A stretch of 49,052 bases of DNA, from the NCBI RefSeq assembly GCF_014635825.1, contig NZ_BMDO01000017.1, positions 1 to 49,052 of the forward strand, read 5' to 3'. Positions 8,592-17,891 of the stretch are shown piece by piece; within the stretch, counting starts at the first letter, position 1, and the number at the start of each line of letters is the position of its first letter. Under the pieces are notes generated by a model. It did not search any database. It was not told the origin of the DNA and saw only the letters and a list, made by a program, of their open reading frames with translations. The DNA is from Mucilaginibacter galii (GTDB lineage: Bacteria > Bacteroidota > Bacteroidia > Sphingobacteriales > Sphingobacteriaceae). The position numbers and the translations under genes were made by a program.

Positions 8592-9674
8592 ATGAAAAAA
8601 TTTCTATTGGGCGCGGCCCTTATTGGCTGTGCTTTGGCTACGAAAGCGCAGGACACCGTTAAAAAAGCAAGTAATTTGACCATAACCGGTTATGCGGAAC
8701 TGTACTACGGGTTTGACTTCAATCGCCCGGTTGATAACAACCGTCCCGGCTTCGTTTATTCTCACAACCGCCACAATGAAGTGAATCTGAATTTGGGTTT
8801 CATCAAGGCTAACTATGATAATGGAACCGTACGGGCAAATTTGGCCCTGATGGCAGGTACCTATGCTAATGCAAACCTTGCCGCCGAACAAGGTGTGTTA
8901 AAAAACGTTTTTGAAGCAAATGCTGGCTTTAAGTTATCAAAAACAGCCAACCTATGGGTTGATGGTGGTATTTTTGCTTCACATATTGGTTTTGAAAGCG
9001 CCATATCTAAAGACTGCTGGGTGCTTACCCGTAATATTTCATCTGAAAATACGCCTTACTATGAATCAGGTGCAAAGCTGACCTATATCACGAACGATGG
9101 TAAATTAACGCTTACCGGTTTGTACCTGAACGGCTGGCAACGGATTAACCGCCAGAACGGTAACAGCAAACCCGCCGGAGGTCTGCAAGTCTATTATAAA
9201 CCAACAGACAAGATCACGCTGAATTACAGTAATTATTTAGGCACCGAGGGTGCGGATACCGTACGGGTACGTCGTTTCTACCATAACTTTTATGGAATAT
9301 TCCAAATAACGAATGCTTTCGGACTGACAGCTGGTTTTGATTATGGTACACAACAAAAGGAAAAAGGCAGCGATGAAACCAACCACATCATTTCCCCTGT
9401 TGCCATTGCACGCTACCAGTTTGCAGGCAAATGGGCGGTGGCTGGCCGGGTAGAGTATTATCAGGATAAGGATGGAGCGATCATTGCCACCGGTACACCT
9501 AACGGCTTCAGGACAACCGGATATTCCTTGAACCTGGATTATGCCCCGGTTAGTAATGCGCTGATCAGGCTAGAGGGAAAAGTTTACGATAGCAAGGATG
9601 ACATATTTGTTAAACAGGGAAGCCTGGTCAACACCAATCCGCTCATCACAGCAAGTTTTGCAGTCTCATTTTAA
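8592..9674 (+). CDS. Outer-membrane beta-barrel porin of the kdp locus
   Basis: A 360-aa protein with a signal peptide (MKKFLLGAALIGCALATKAQ). The rest is amphipathic strands with alternating aromatic residues (ITGYAELYYGFDF, YSLNLDYAPVS) and a terminal Phe (ASFAVSF), the hallmark of an outer-membrane barrel. It resembles the BBP2/OmpL-like putative porins of Bacteroidota. Its place between kdpC and kdpD suggests that it lets potassium or another small solute cross the outer membrane when Kdp is induced. The substrate is inferred from position only. Confidence 0.82.
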   Translation: MKKFLLGAALIGCALATKAQDTVKKASNLTITGYAELYYGFDFNRPVDNNRPGFVYSHNRHNEVNLNLGFIKANYDNGTVRANLALMAGTYANANLAAEQGVLKNVFEANAGFKLSKTANLWVDGGIFASHIGFESAISKDCWVLTRNISSENTPYYESGAKLTYITNDGKLTLTGLYLNGWQRINRQNGNSKPAGGLQVYYKPTDKITLNYSNYLGTEGADTVRVRRFYHNFYGIFQITNAFGLTAGFDYGTQQKEKGSDETNHIISPVAIARYQFAGKWAVAGRVEYYQDKDGAIIATGTPNGFRTTGYSLNLDYAPVSNALIRLEGKVYDSKDDIFVKQGSLVNTNPLITASFAVSF

Positions 9675-9690
9675 CATAATAAGTGATTTA

Positions 9691-9725
9691 ACAAGGGTGG
9701 GTGTGAACCTACCCTTGTTTGTATT
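9691..9725 (+). terminator. Terminator or attenuator between the porin and kdpD-like genes
   Basis: ACAAGGGTGGGT (9691-9702) pairs with ACCTACCCTTGT (9707-9718) around a GTGA loop: 12 pairs including one G-U. A T-rich stretch follows. It should stop much of the kdpFABC-porin transcript before the sensor genes, so these would be expressed at a lower level or from their own promoter. Confidence 0.75.
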
Positions 9726-9748
9726 TTGATGGAGGGAAGAAGCCAATT

Positions 9749-10882
9749 ATGCCAGAGGAAGAACACAAAGACGGGTCGGTAAAAGACTTCCTTGAGCTGG
9801 TGAAACGCTCAAGACGAGGAAAACTGAAGGTTTATATCGGTATGAGCGCAGGTGTGGGTAAAACCTACCGTATGCTACAGGAAGCTCACGCACTGCTTAA
9901 AAATGGGATCGATATACAGATCGGCTATATTGAAACGCATATGCGTGCGGAAACTCATGCCTTGCTGGCCGGTCTTCCTGTTATTGTACGACGAAAAACC
10001 TTTTATAAAGGTAAAGAACTGGAAGAACTGGATGTGCAAACGGTGATCAACCGACACCCGGAGGTCGTTATCGTGGATGAATTGGCGCATACTAACATTG
10101 AAGGAAGTAAGAATTCAAAAAGGTGGCAGGATGTAATGGACATCCTGGAGGCGGGGATCAGTGTTATTACCGCGGTCAATATCCAGCATTTGGAAAGTTT
10201 GAACGAGGATGTAGAAAAGATTACGGGTATCCTGATCACAGAGCGTATCCCCGACAAGATCTTAGACATTGCAGACGAGATCGTTAATATTGACTTAACC
10301 GCAGATGAATTGATAGAGAGGCTCAAAGAAGGCAAGATCTATGAAAAGGCGAAAATTGAACGGGCGCTCAGTAATTTTTTCCGCAACGAAAAGATTCTGC
10401 AACTGCGTGAACTGGCCCTGAAGGAGGTAGCTCACCACCTGGAACGCAAGATCGATATCGAAGTACCCAAGCAGATCAAGCTCCGGCCCGAAAAATTCCT
10501 TGCCTGTATATCTTCGAATGCAGAGACAGCAAAGGTAGTTATCCGGAAGACCGCAAGGCTTGCTTCCTACTACCGTTCTCCCTGGATCGTGCTTTACGTG
10601 CAAAGCAGCAATGAAAGCATGGACAGGATCAAATTAGACAAACAGCGCTTTCTGATCAACAATTTCAAATTGGCCACAGAACTTGGTGCCGAGGTACTTA
10701 AAATGAAAAGTGATCAAATTACCCAAACCATTATGCAGGTAGCGCGGGAAAGAGAGGTCACCACCATATGCATCGGTAAACCACATTTAAGCCTTTTCCA
10801 GGTGATCATCAAAACCGCCATTTTCAACGAACTGCTCAAAAACTTATCCGCCACAGAAACTGACTTAGTTATATTGTCATGA
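9749..10882 (+). CDS. kdpD: Stand-alone KdpD sensor domain plus universal stress domain
   Basis: This is only the cytoplasmic N-terminal part of KdpD. The sensor domain (about residues 15-220) has Walker A GMSAGVGKT and Walker B VVIVDELAHTN; a Usp-like domain follows (about 240-375). The four membrane helices and the kinase domain of E. coli KdpD (894 aa) are absent; the kinase function is probably supplied by the next gene, which overlaps it by 4 bases (ATGA). I chose the ATG at 9749 (377 aa), which follows GGAGGG; the frame is open up to a TTG at 9719 inside the terminator. In E. coli this domain binds ATP and takes part in sensing potassium and ionic strength. Confidence 0.92.
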   Translation: MPEEEHKDGSVKDFLELVKRSRRGKLKVYIGMSAGVGKTYRMLQEAHALLKNGIDIQIGYIETHMRAETHALLAGLPVIVRRKTFYKGKELEELDVQTVINRHPEVVIVDELAHTNIEGSKNSKRWQDVMDILEAGISVITAVNIQHLESLNEDVEKITGILITERIPDKILDIADEIVNIDLTADELIERLKEGKIYEKAKIERALSNFFRNEKILQLRELALKEVAHHLERKIDIEVPKQIKLRPEKFLACISSNAETAKVVIRKTARLASYYRSPWIVLYVQSSNESMDRIKLDKQRFLINNFKLATELGAEVLKMKSDQITQTIMQVAREREVTTICIGKPHLSLFQVIIKTAIFNELLKNLSATETDLVILS

Positions 10883-12636
10883 AAATAAAAACCAAACTCC
10901 GCCTGGGATTCGGCTTTCTTTTTGTCGTTGTCCTATTATTTGGCGGCATATCCCTTTATTATATCCAGCAAATATCCGGAAGTTCAAAAGTGATCCTGAA
11001 GGATAATTATGAGACCCTGAATTATACGCGCGATATGCGTACGATAATGGATGACAATGATCTTCCATTGAGCACTGATGCGCTTGCAAAATTTGAAAGA
11101 CAACTGGTCAAAGAAGAACATAATATCACCGAAAAAGGTGAAATGGAAGCGGTAGCCAGCCTGCGAAAAGTTTTCGATCAATTAAAGCTACCGGGGTCGG
11201 GTATCGGAGATCAACGCCTGTTGGAACGCAAGATCAGGTTGCACCTGCGTGAGATCGAAAGACTGAATATGAAGGCTATTGTTCGTAAACATGAACTGGC
11301 GAACAATGCAGTAAATAAGGCGACGCTGATCCTCGGTTTTGCAGCAACATTTACTTTTTTAGTCTTATTTAGCTTTAGTGTCAACTTTCCGGGATTCATC
11401 GCTAATCCGCTCAAAGGGTTACTTGAAGGGATACAGGAGATCAGTCAGCGTAATTATAACAAGCGGCTGAACTTTCAACAGAATGATGAATTTGCCCATG
11501 TGGCATCGGCATTCAATTCGATGGCTGAGCGATTGAACGAGTGGGAAAACAGCAATCTGGCCACTGTTTTGTCTGAAAAGCGCCGCATCGAGGCGATCAT
11601 TGAACAGATGCAGGATGCGATCATCGGTGTGGATGCAGACGGGGAGATCCTGTTCACGAATGATGCTGCACGAAAAACTTTAAGTATCACACAAGAAAAA
11701 GTGATTGGTACCAAAGCAGATGACATTGCAAAAAGTAATGACCTGTTCCGTTCTATCCTTGACAAGGATCAAAAAATATTAAAACCTTTCAAGATTGTAC
11801 TTGACGGCAGGGAGTCATATTTTGAGTTGCAGACCAGGGATATATCGGTGCCTAACCTGGATAGCCAGCAAGGTGCGATCCGCACCGCCGCCAAGTCTGC
11901 CGGAAAGGTTTATATCTTAACGAATATAACCACATTCAAGGAAAGGGATGAAGCGAAGACCAATTTCATTGCAACCATTTCTCACGAGCTAAAAACCCCG
12001 ATCTCTTCCATCAGGTTGAGTTTGAAATTACTGAATGACCAGCGGGTCGGTGCTATCAACCCCGAACAGCGGCAACTCGTAGATCACATCAGTGAGGATG
12101 CCAGCAGGTTATTAAAGATCACCAGTGAACTTTTAGAACTTTCGCAGGTGGAGACCGGCAATATACAGCTTAACTACATACCTGCCGAACCTGAGCAGAT
12201 CGTTAAATATGCCGTTGATTCTGTAAAATTCCAGGCGGAGCAAAAAGAAGTTAAATTGGAAGTGATCACGGCTCCCGGTCTTCCGAAGGTTCAGGTGGAC
12301 GTAGAGAAAACAGCCTGGGTATTGGTTAATTTCCTTTCCAACGCCTTGCGTTACAGTTCAGAAAAGTCGAGGGTCGTTATTCAGCTGGCCAAGCGCGGAG
12401 GATTTGTCGAGTTTTCGGTGAAAGATTTTGGTAAAGGAATCGACGAGCAGTTTCAAAAACGATTATTTGATCGCTATTTCCAGGTGCCCACTGATGGACA
12501 GAATAAATCCGGTTCCGGGTTAGGGCTGGCTATCTCCAAAGATTTTATAGAAGTGCAGCAAGGCAAAATAGGCGTGGAAAGTGCATTGGGAGAAGGAAGC
12601 CGTTTTTATTTCCAGTTACCTGCATCAGAGGCATAG
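10879..12636 (+). CDS. Sensor histidine kinase (HAMP-PAS-HisKA-HATPase)
   Basis: The 585-aa protein has two membrane helices (about 8-31 and 150-175) flanking a short periplasmic region, then HAMP (about 172-225), PAS (about 235-350), HisKA with phospho-accepting His369 in ISHELKTP, and an ATPase domain (NFLSNALRYSS; DFGKGI; SGSGLGLAIS). Start and the preceding stop overlap as ATGA, so the two genes are translationally coupled. I infer that this kinase and the KdpD domain together do the job of full-length KdpD and phosphorylate the sigma-54 regulator encoded at 2489. Confidence 0.93.
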   Translation: MKIKTKLRLGFGFLFVVVLLFGGISLYYIQQISGSSKVILKDNYETLNYTRDMRTIMDDNDLPLSTDALAKFERQLVKEEHNITEKGEMEAVASLRKVFDQLKLPGSGIGDQRLLERKIRLHLREIERLNMKAIVRKHELANNAVNKATLILGFAATFTFLVLFSFSVNFPGFIANPLKGLLEGIQEISQRNYNKRLNFQQNDEFAHVASAFNSMAERLNEWENSNLATVLSEKRRIEAIIEQMQDAIIGVDADGEILFTNDAARKTLSITQEKVIGTKADDIAKSNDLFRSILDKDQKILKPFKIVLDGRESYFELQTRDISVPNLDSQQGAIRTAAKSAGKVYILTNITTFKERDEAKTNFIATISHELKTPISSIRLSLKLLNDQRVGAINPEQRQLVDHISEDASRLLKITSELLELSQVETGNIQLNYIPAEPEQIVKYAVDSVKFQAEQKEVKLEVITAPGLPKVQVDVEKTAWVLVNFLSNALRYSSEKSRVVIQLAKRGGFVEFSVKDFGKGIDEQFQKRLFDRYFQVPTDGQNKSGSGLGLAISKDFIEVQQGKIGVESALGEGSRFYFQLPASEA

Positions 12637-12641
12637 ATATT

Positions 12642-13214
12642 ATGGATGTAAAAGATCTGTTTGATGAGAACGACCGGATAAGGATCGATTCTGATGAGAA
12701 GCTGGAAGTTTATATGGAAGCTCACTATGACCGTTTTCATAATTTGTTGTTGTGGGCGAATGTGGCTATTCTCATTAATTTTGTGATGATCATCGTGAGA
12801 ACCATTAATCTTTATAAAGGTGATGACCCGACGGCGTTGACTTCACTCAAAATTATCTTTGCAGTAATTTTTGGAGCCTTTGCCGGATTTTTAGTTTGGC
12901 AATGGAGAGCGGGTGTTACATTGGGGCCACCCGAATGGGGACGCATCAAGACCTTACTGCAATACAAAGTGGGAATTATGGAAAAGCAGATCGGGCTGAT
13001 TATTGGTTATATTACAGCTTATACGCTTATTTTAGTAGCAGGCTATGCCTTTTATGAAACCACAGAATTGGTACCTGTGCAGAAGGTCATCGATATTAAC
13101 TCACCCGTGACCCTGGTCATGTACTTGATGGGTTCCTATTCCCTCTATCAATGCTTCAACCGTCGCCAAAAACTTTTGACTGGAATTAATGCGATGGACG
13201 AGGAGGATATCTAG
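12642..13214 (+). CDS. Membrane protein of unknown function at the end of the kdp operon
   Basis: A 190-aa protein with four predicted membrane helices (about 36-53, 68-87, 114-134 and 150-166) and an acidic cytoplasmic N-terminus. I do not recognise a family. It starts 5 bases after the kinase gene, so it is almost certainly cotranscribed with it and may modulate the sensor or the pump. It ends 13 bases from the convergent kup gene, with no clear terminator between them. Confidence 0.8.
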   Translation: MDVKDLFDENDRIRIDSDEKLEVYMEAHYDRFHNLLLWANVAILINFVMIIVRTINLYKGDDPTALTSLKIIFAVIFGAFAGFLVWQWRAGVTLGPPEWGRIKTLLQYKVGIMEKQIGLIIGYITAYTLILVAGYAFYETTELVPVQKVIDINSPVTLVMYLMGSYSLYQCFNRRQKLLTGINAMDEEDI

Positions 13215-13227
13215 GTATGATTATAGG

Positions 13228-15177
13228 TCAGATCCGCTTTAAGTTTAATGGTGGCCGATTAGTGAACAGGAGTGGATATTTTTCTAAAACGACGTTGCTG
13301 GCATCTAATCCATAGTTTACATCATCAGAGACACCGATCCCTTTCAAATTGTAATAACTTTTAATCAGCAAAGCTTTCCAGAACGGCAGATCATTGTCGA
13401 AAGAAAGATAGGAATTGATGATGACAAATTTATAGTCTCCGATTTCATTGGCAGCAAAGTGCATGATCGGTGTTTTGTCCAACTGCAGTTCACCGCTGGC
13501 GAGCAGCTCCTGTGCGATCATCCTGAAAAACAAGTCCACCCTTGGCTGTACCCGGAAGCCCAGCTTTAGGTTGACGTGATAAACGTCATTTGTCGACAAG
13601 GGAGTGACCGAATATTGCAGCGTGTAGGGCTCATCGGCAATATCTACATGGAAAAACCAATAGACATCTGCCTTTTTAATTGGATTGGCGAAAATCGACC
13701 TGATGGTCTTATCTTCGACTTCATTCGGTTCACTGGAGGCGGTCAGATAGATCAGGTTGGTCGCATAACTGCTGATTTGTTCCTGATGACTAAGTTCAAC
13801 CAATTTAGCAAGGTCGCCGTTATCGAGCTCGCGAAAAGAAACCATACTTTTCTGCTGTAACCTTCCGCTCCTCCACACCAGCATTATGCCGGTAAGCAAT
13901 GCACCAACGACCAGCATGATCCAGCCACCTTCTTTAATCTTTTGCAGGTTAGCGATCAGGAAAGAAAATTCGACCGACAAAAAAATGATGGCCACCAAAA
14001 CAACCAGCACCATCGGGCGACGTTTTGCGCGAAGCCAAAGCGCGATCAGAATAGTGGTCGTCAGCATGGTTAAGGTGACAGATAACCCAAATGCAGCTTC
14101 CATCTTGCTCGATTCCTTAAAGTAAAGGACCATACCTATACAACAGACCATCAACGCCCAGTTAAAGAAAGGAATGTACAGTTGACCGCGTATCGTTCCA
14201 GGGAATATGATGCGGTGCCTTGGCCAAAATCCCAAGTGAATGGCTTCATTAGCCAAAGTAAAACAACCGGTGATCAGGGCCTGGCTTGCAATAATGGTAG
14301 CACAGGTCGCCAGTATTACAGCGGGTAAATAAATAGCCTTTGGTACGATATTATAAAACGGACTCAGGTCATTGGCCTGACCTGCAGATAGCAGCCATGC
14401 GGTTTGTCCTGCATAGCATAAGATCAGCGCCACCTTGATGTAGATCCAGCTGACCCTGATATTGTTTCTGCCCACGTGCCCCATATCACTGTACATGGCT
14501 TCGGCACCGGTTGTACAAAGAAACACACCACCAAGAAGCCAAAAGCCGTGAGGATAATGAACTAAAAGCTGATAAGCATAGCCCGGATTAAATGCCCTTA
14601 ACACAGACGGATTATGGACAAGCGATAGGATGCCTATTGCGCCAATGAAGGTGAACCAAATCACCATCACCGGCCCGAAAAATTTACCGATCTGTTGTGT
14701 GCCGAATTGCTGGATTGCAAAGAGCCCGATGATAATAGCAATGACAATAGGTACGGTATTGATCTCTGGGTAGATCGCCCGCATGCCCTCTACAGCAGAT
14801 GCAACTGAGATAGGCGGAGTGATAATGCCATCGGCAATGAGAAAAGAACCGCCTATAATAGCCAGAACGATGAGCCACCTTCCGTAATAACGTTTAATTA
14901 GTGCAAAAAGCGAAAATATACCACCCTCTCCTTTGTTATCAGCCTGTAAGGTAATAACGATATATTTTAAGGTGGTTTGAAGGGTAAGCGTCCAGATCAC
15001 GCAGCTTAAAACGCCCAGGGCTTTCATCTCATTGATAACCTCGCCAGGATGGAATAATGCGTTATACGTATACAAGGGAGAGGTGCCAATATCGCCGAAA
15101 ACGATACCGATAGCGATCAGCATTCCGGCCGCTTTGATTTTCTGATGGAAAGCCTGTGAATTGGTCTGTACGTCCAT
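13228..15177 (-). CDS. kup: KUP-type low-affinity potassium transporter
   Basis: A 649-aa protein of the KUP/HAK/KT family (E. coli Kup 622 aa), normally a proton-coupled potassium importer. The N-terminus has the family motif GDIGTSPLYTYNALF. About twelve membrane helices extend to about residue 440, and a cytoplasmic tail follows. I chose the ATG at 15177 (MDVQTNSQAF) because the promoter -7 box at 15201-15208 lies downstream of an alternative upstream start at 15231. It faces the kdp operon, so the window carries both a high-affinity and a constitutive-type potassium uptake system. Confidence 0.96.
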   Translation of the reverse strand: MDVQTNSQAFHQKIKAAGMLIAIGIVFGDIGTSPLYTYNALFHPGEVINEMKALGVLSCVIWTLTLQTTLKYIVITLQADNKGEGGIFSLFALIKRYYGRWLIVLAIIGGSFLIADGIITPPISVASAVEGMRAIYPEINTVPIVIAIIIGLFAIQQFGTQQIGKFFGPVMVIWFTFIGAIGILSLVHNPSVLRAFNPGYAYQLLVHYPHGFWLLGGVFLCTTGAEAMYSDMGHVGRNNIRVSWIYIKVALILCYAGQTAWLLSAGQANDLSPFYNIVPKAIYLPAVILATCATIIASQALITGCFTLANEAIHLGFWPRHRIIFPGTIRGQLYIPFFNWALMVCCIGMVLYFKESSKMEAAFGLSVTLTMLTTTILIALWLRAKRRPMVLVVLVAIIFLSVEFSFLIANLQKIKEGGWIMLVVGALLTGIMLVWRSGRLQQKSMVSFRELDNGDLAKLVELSHQEQISSYATNLIYLTASSEPNEVEDKTIRSIFANPIKKADVYWFFHVDIADEPYTLQYSVTPLSTNDVYHVNLKLGFRVQPRVDLFFRMIAQELLASGELQLDKTPIMHFAANEIGDYKFVIINSYLSFDNDLPFWKALLIKSYYNLKGIGVSDDVNYGLDASNVVLEKYPLLFTNRPPLNLKRI

Positions 15178-15513
15178 GTAATATACCCGATATATGAACT
15201 CAAATGTAAGCCTAAAGTTCAGCAAAATCACGATCGGTTCATCTTGAAAAAATGCCTTTCAAAACAGCAGGTTATTTTCGGAATAGTTAAAACTGAAAAA
15301 ATGCAAGTCGCTGTACATCAGTATTAAAGTCACTTTAGGCATGGTTTTTAATATGCACTCACAATACTGTGTATAGCTCCTGAAAAATAAAAGCCAGTGA
15401 AACATACATTAATTTAAAAGATAAATATTTCTATAAAATCATGAATATTTTAATTAAAAGCGCGTACCGTAAGACCAGAACGTCGATCGTTAACAATGTA
15501 AGCCTATATAGCC
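15178..15513. other. Divergent intergenic region between kup and the aspartokinase gene
   Basis: 336 bases with the kup promoter (-7 box, see its own entry). The part nearer the aspartokinase gene is AT-rich. I found no clear promoter for that gene there, nor any gene, repeat or terminator. Confidence 0.5.
15201..15208 (-). promoter_or_regulatory. Promoter -7 box of kup
   Basis: On the minus strand the bases read TACATTTG, an exact match to the Bacteroidota -7 consensus TAnnTTTG. It predicts a start near 15194, about 17 bases before the ATG at 15177. I did not find a -33 TTTG at ideal spacing. Confidence 0.5.
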
Positions 15514-16986
15514 ATGCATAAACCAGCGAAAGAAGATCCTGATCCAAATAAGCAGATTACGCTAAACGGTAACCGCCTGACGCTGGAAAAGATAGGTGGA
15601 ACTTCCATGAGCGCGCTGAATGATGTGATCAATAACATCATTCTTTACGGCCGTGATGAGCATTCAATGTATAACAGGGTGTTCGTAGTATCTGCGTTTG
15701 CAGGCGTAACGGATTTGCTGCTGGAAAACAAAAGAACCGGCACACCCGGTGTTTATCACCGGATTAAAAAATACCAGGATTTCCATCAGTCATTAAAAAA
15801 ACTGGTGGTGGCCTTAAAGGCGATCAATAAAAGGTACGAGAGCCTTGGTCTTGATCTGGAAGCTGCAAACAATTATTTAGAAGAGCGCATCTGCCGTGCC
15901 CGTAAATATTTAGAGAATCTCGCTAATATTCTTTCATCGGGTTATGTGAGTAAGGATGGAATCTTACAGGCGGCAAGAGAGATATTAGCTTCAATCGGTG
16001 AAACCCATTCCGCTTACAATCTGGTTAATATTCTCCAGCAAAAGGGGATCAATGCACAGCTTATCGATCTGAGCGGCTTTGACGACCACCGGTCTTTTAC
16101 AATAGACCAGCGTATCAAAAATGCATTCAAGCATGTAAATTTCAGTGACAGGGTCTGTGTCGTGACCGGCTATGCTAAAGGCACAGAGGGCATCATGCGA
16201 GAGTTCGACCGCGGGTATTCAGAAGTGACCTTTAGCAAAATCGCACAAATTTTAAAACCGAGGGAGGCCATTATCCATAAGGAATACCACCTATCCACGG
16301 CAGATCCCATGATAGTCGGCAAGGAAAACTGCTGCGCAGTTGGCTTTACCAACTACGATATTGCCGATCAATTGGCTGATGTTGGAATGGAGGCTATTCA
16401 TCCAAAGGCATCAAAACCATTGGAGATCGGAAATATAGACCTTCGAATAAAAAACACATTTGAACCTTCCCATCCAGGTACGCTAATTACCAGAGATTAT
16501 GTCAGCGAGCATAAGCGCGTTGAAATTATCACCGGTACAGATAAACTGCTTATCATTGATGTTTATGATCCTAATATGGTTGGGGCCGTCGGAAGCGATC
16601 TGCATATTATGCAGGTTTTTTCAGATCATCATATCAGCTATACCTTTAAGGCAACAAGCGCCAACAGTATTTCTACAGTGATATGGGAAAAAGATTACAG
16701 CAAAAAACTTTTGCATGATCTTGCCGACCGGTTTGAAAAGGTTACGGTAGAGCCAACCGCTATGGTTTGCCTGCTTGGCTCCAATATGGACCGGCCCGGC
16801 TTGCTGGCAAAAAGCGCTGCTGCACTTGCTGCTGAGGGTATCAATATCAAAAGTGCTGGTTTTGCGCTACGAAAAGTCAATATACAATTTTTAGTGGCCA
16901 GGGAAAGTTATCGCCGGGCGGTGATCGCGCTGAGCAGCGTAATGGGAGAAAACAGATCAGATGTAGTCTATGAAAAACAAGCTTAA
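15514..16986 (+). CDS. Aspartate kinase, ectoine-pathway type (Ask_Ect-like)
   Basis: A 490-aa aspartokinase that makes aspartyl phosphate from aspartate and ATP. The start motif is KIGGTSMS, characteristic of the ectoine-type branch, where housekeeping enzymes have KFGGTS. Other stretches fit that branch: RVFVVSAFAGVTDLLLENK, REAIIHKEYHLSTADP and GMEAIHPKA. Two ACT domains close the protein (about 330-490; GSNMDRPGLLAKSAAALA). No ectABC gene is in the window, so ectoine synthesis here is not shown. The enzyme may supply aspartate-family precursors under osmotic stress. The next gene starts 17 bases before its stop codon ends. Confidence 0.93.
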   Translation: MHKPAKEDPDPNKQITLNGNRLTLEKIGGTSMSALNDVINNIILYGRDEHSMYNRVFVVSAFAGVTDLLLENKRTGTPGVYHRIKKYQDFHQSLKKLVVALKAINKRYESLGLDLEAANNYLEERICRARKYLENLANILSSGYVSKDGILQAAREILASIGETHSAYNLVNILQQKGINAQLIDLSGFDDHRSFTIDQRIKNAFKHVNFSDRVCVVTGYAKGTEGIMREFDRGYSEVTFSKIAQILKPREAIIHKEYHLSTADPMIVGKENCCAVGFTNYDIADQLADVGMEAIHPKASKPLEIGNIDLRIKNTFEPSHPGTLITRDYVSEHKRVEIITGTDKLLIIDVYDPNMVGAVGSDLHIMQVFSDHHISYTFKATSANSISTVIWEKDYSKKLLHDLADRFEKVTVEPTAMVCLLGSNMDRPGLLAKSAAALAAEGINIKSAGFALRKVNIQFLVARESYRRAVIALSSVMGENRSDVVYEKQA

Positions 16987-17644
16987 ACGAACCGAATTAT
17001 CCCTGAAGCACCTGAACGAGCTAAAAGAAATCATTCGAACCGAAAAGTGCCCATTGACCTGTTTTCCTGATACAGACCCGGAAAAAAAGAATATCAATAA
17101 CTTTCTTACCTGGCTTCGGCTACAATGTTATAAGTTGGATTATCGGTTGCTTTATTATGACGTGACGGTCTGCTGCACCTTTATACTTTTTTTATTCGTG
17201 TCTTTACGCTTTAATACGCTCATTGTGAAAAATGCTTGGTTTTCCGGGGTCACAATCTTCCTGTTGGTTTTTTCCTGCATCGTATTTATCGGTGTTCACT
17301 TACTTGATCATCGTAAACAGAAATCGGAAGAAGGCAGTGGTCTTGAAAATAAGCATTGGGAGAATTACCGACTCAGTCTAATGCGTGGCACTGTAATGAT
17401 CAAAGTTTACCTGTTTATTTTGATTCTTTGTTCATTTTTATTCTGGTACCATGAGAGCGTTCAACAGATTCACATTTTGGGCTGGCTTTTTCCGGTCACA
17501 GGTTTACTTTTTGCTTATGGTATCATGCTGCTCGGTAGAACTATTTTGGACAAAAAACAAACCGAGGTTTACATAAGAAAGGCTAAAGCCTGTCTTGATG
17601 ATGATACTAAATCCGCAAGCTTTATTGAGTCAACGACTTCATAA
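16970..17644 (+). CDS. Membrane protein of unknown function coupled to the aspartokinase
   Basis: A 224-aa protein with a charged N-terminus and four predicted membrane helices (about 64-82, 90-110, 143-160 and 170-190). Family not recognised. It overlaps the aspartokinase gene by 17 bases in another frame, which points to translational coupling. The cytoplasmic N-terminus has two cysteines (EKCPLTCF). Confidence 0.75.
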   Translation: MKNKLKRTELSLKHLNELKEIIRTEKCPLTCFPDTDPEKKNINNFLTWLRLQCYKLDYRLLYYDVTVCCTFILFLFVSLRFNTLIVKNAWFSGVTIFLLVFSCIVFIGVHLLDHRKQKSEEGSGLENKHWENYRLSLMRGTVMIKVYLFILILCSFLFWYHESVQQIHILGWLFPVTGLLFAYGIMLLGRTILDKKQTEVYIRKAKACLDDDTKSASFIESTTS

Positions 17645-17816
17645 TGGCTCCAAAGATCAAAACCACAACCAATGCGAAGATCAACAGGTGTACAGTGGTC
17701 AACTTCATGCGAACTCGTGCGAGTCTTTTTAGGTGAGCCCTCTGTGCTTGTGCTGAACGGGATCTGTTTTGAATCTGAATATTCATAACTATGTTTTCTA
17801 TATTGTTATCCAACAT
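17622..17816 (-). CDS. Small tail-anchored membrane protein, putative
   Basis: 64 aa from the ATG at 17816 (the frame is open to an ATG at 17858). An Arg-rich stretch (about 18-38) is followed by one C-terminal membrane helix (VHLLIFALVVVLIFGAIM). Its end overlaps the end of the convergent gene by 23 bases. The clear positive-inside helix makes it more credible than chance, but I know no family and see no promoter. Confidence 0.45.
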   Translation of the reverse strand: MLDNNIENIVMNIQIQNRSRSAQAQRAHLKRLARVRMKLTTVHLLIFALVVVLIFGAIMKSLTQ

Positions 17817-17891
17817 AATGCCTATTAATAATTTTCTAAATATGGTACTGGAAATCAATGAATTAAAATCTCGTTATGATATGTAAATCTG

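Noticed and set aside
15343..15359. TGG-N10-TGC-like site before the aspartokinase gene
   Set aside because: Only the spacing fits sigma-54; the CAC after TGG is missing and the site is far from the gene.
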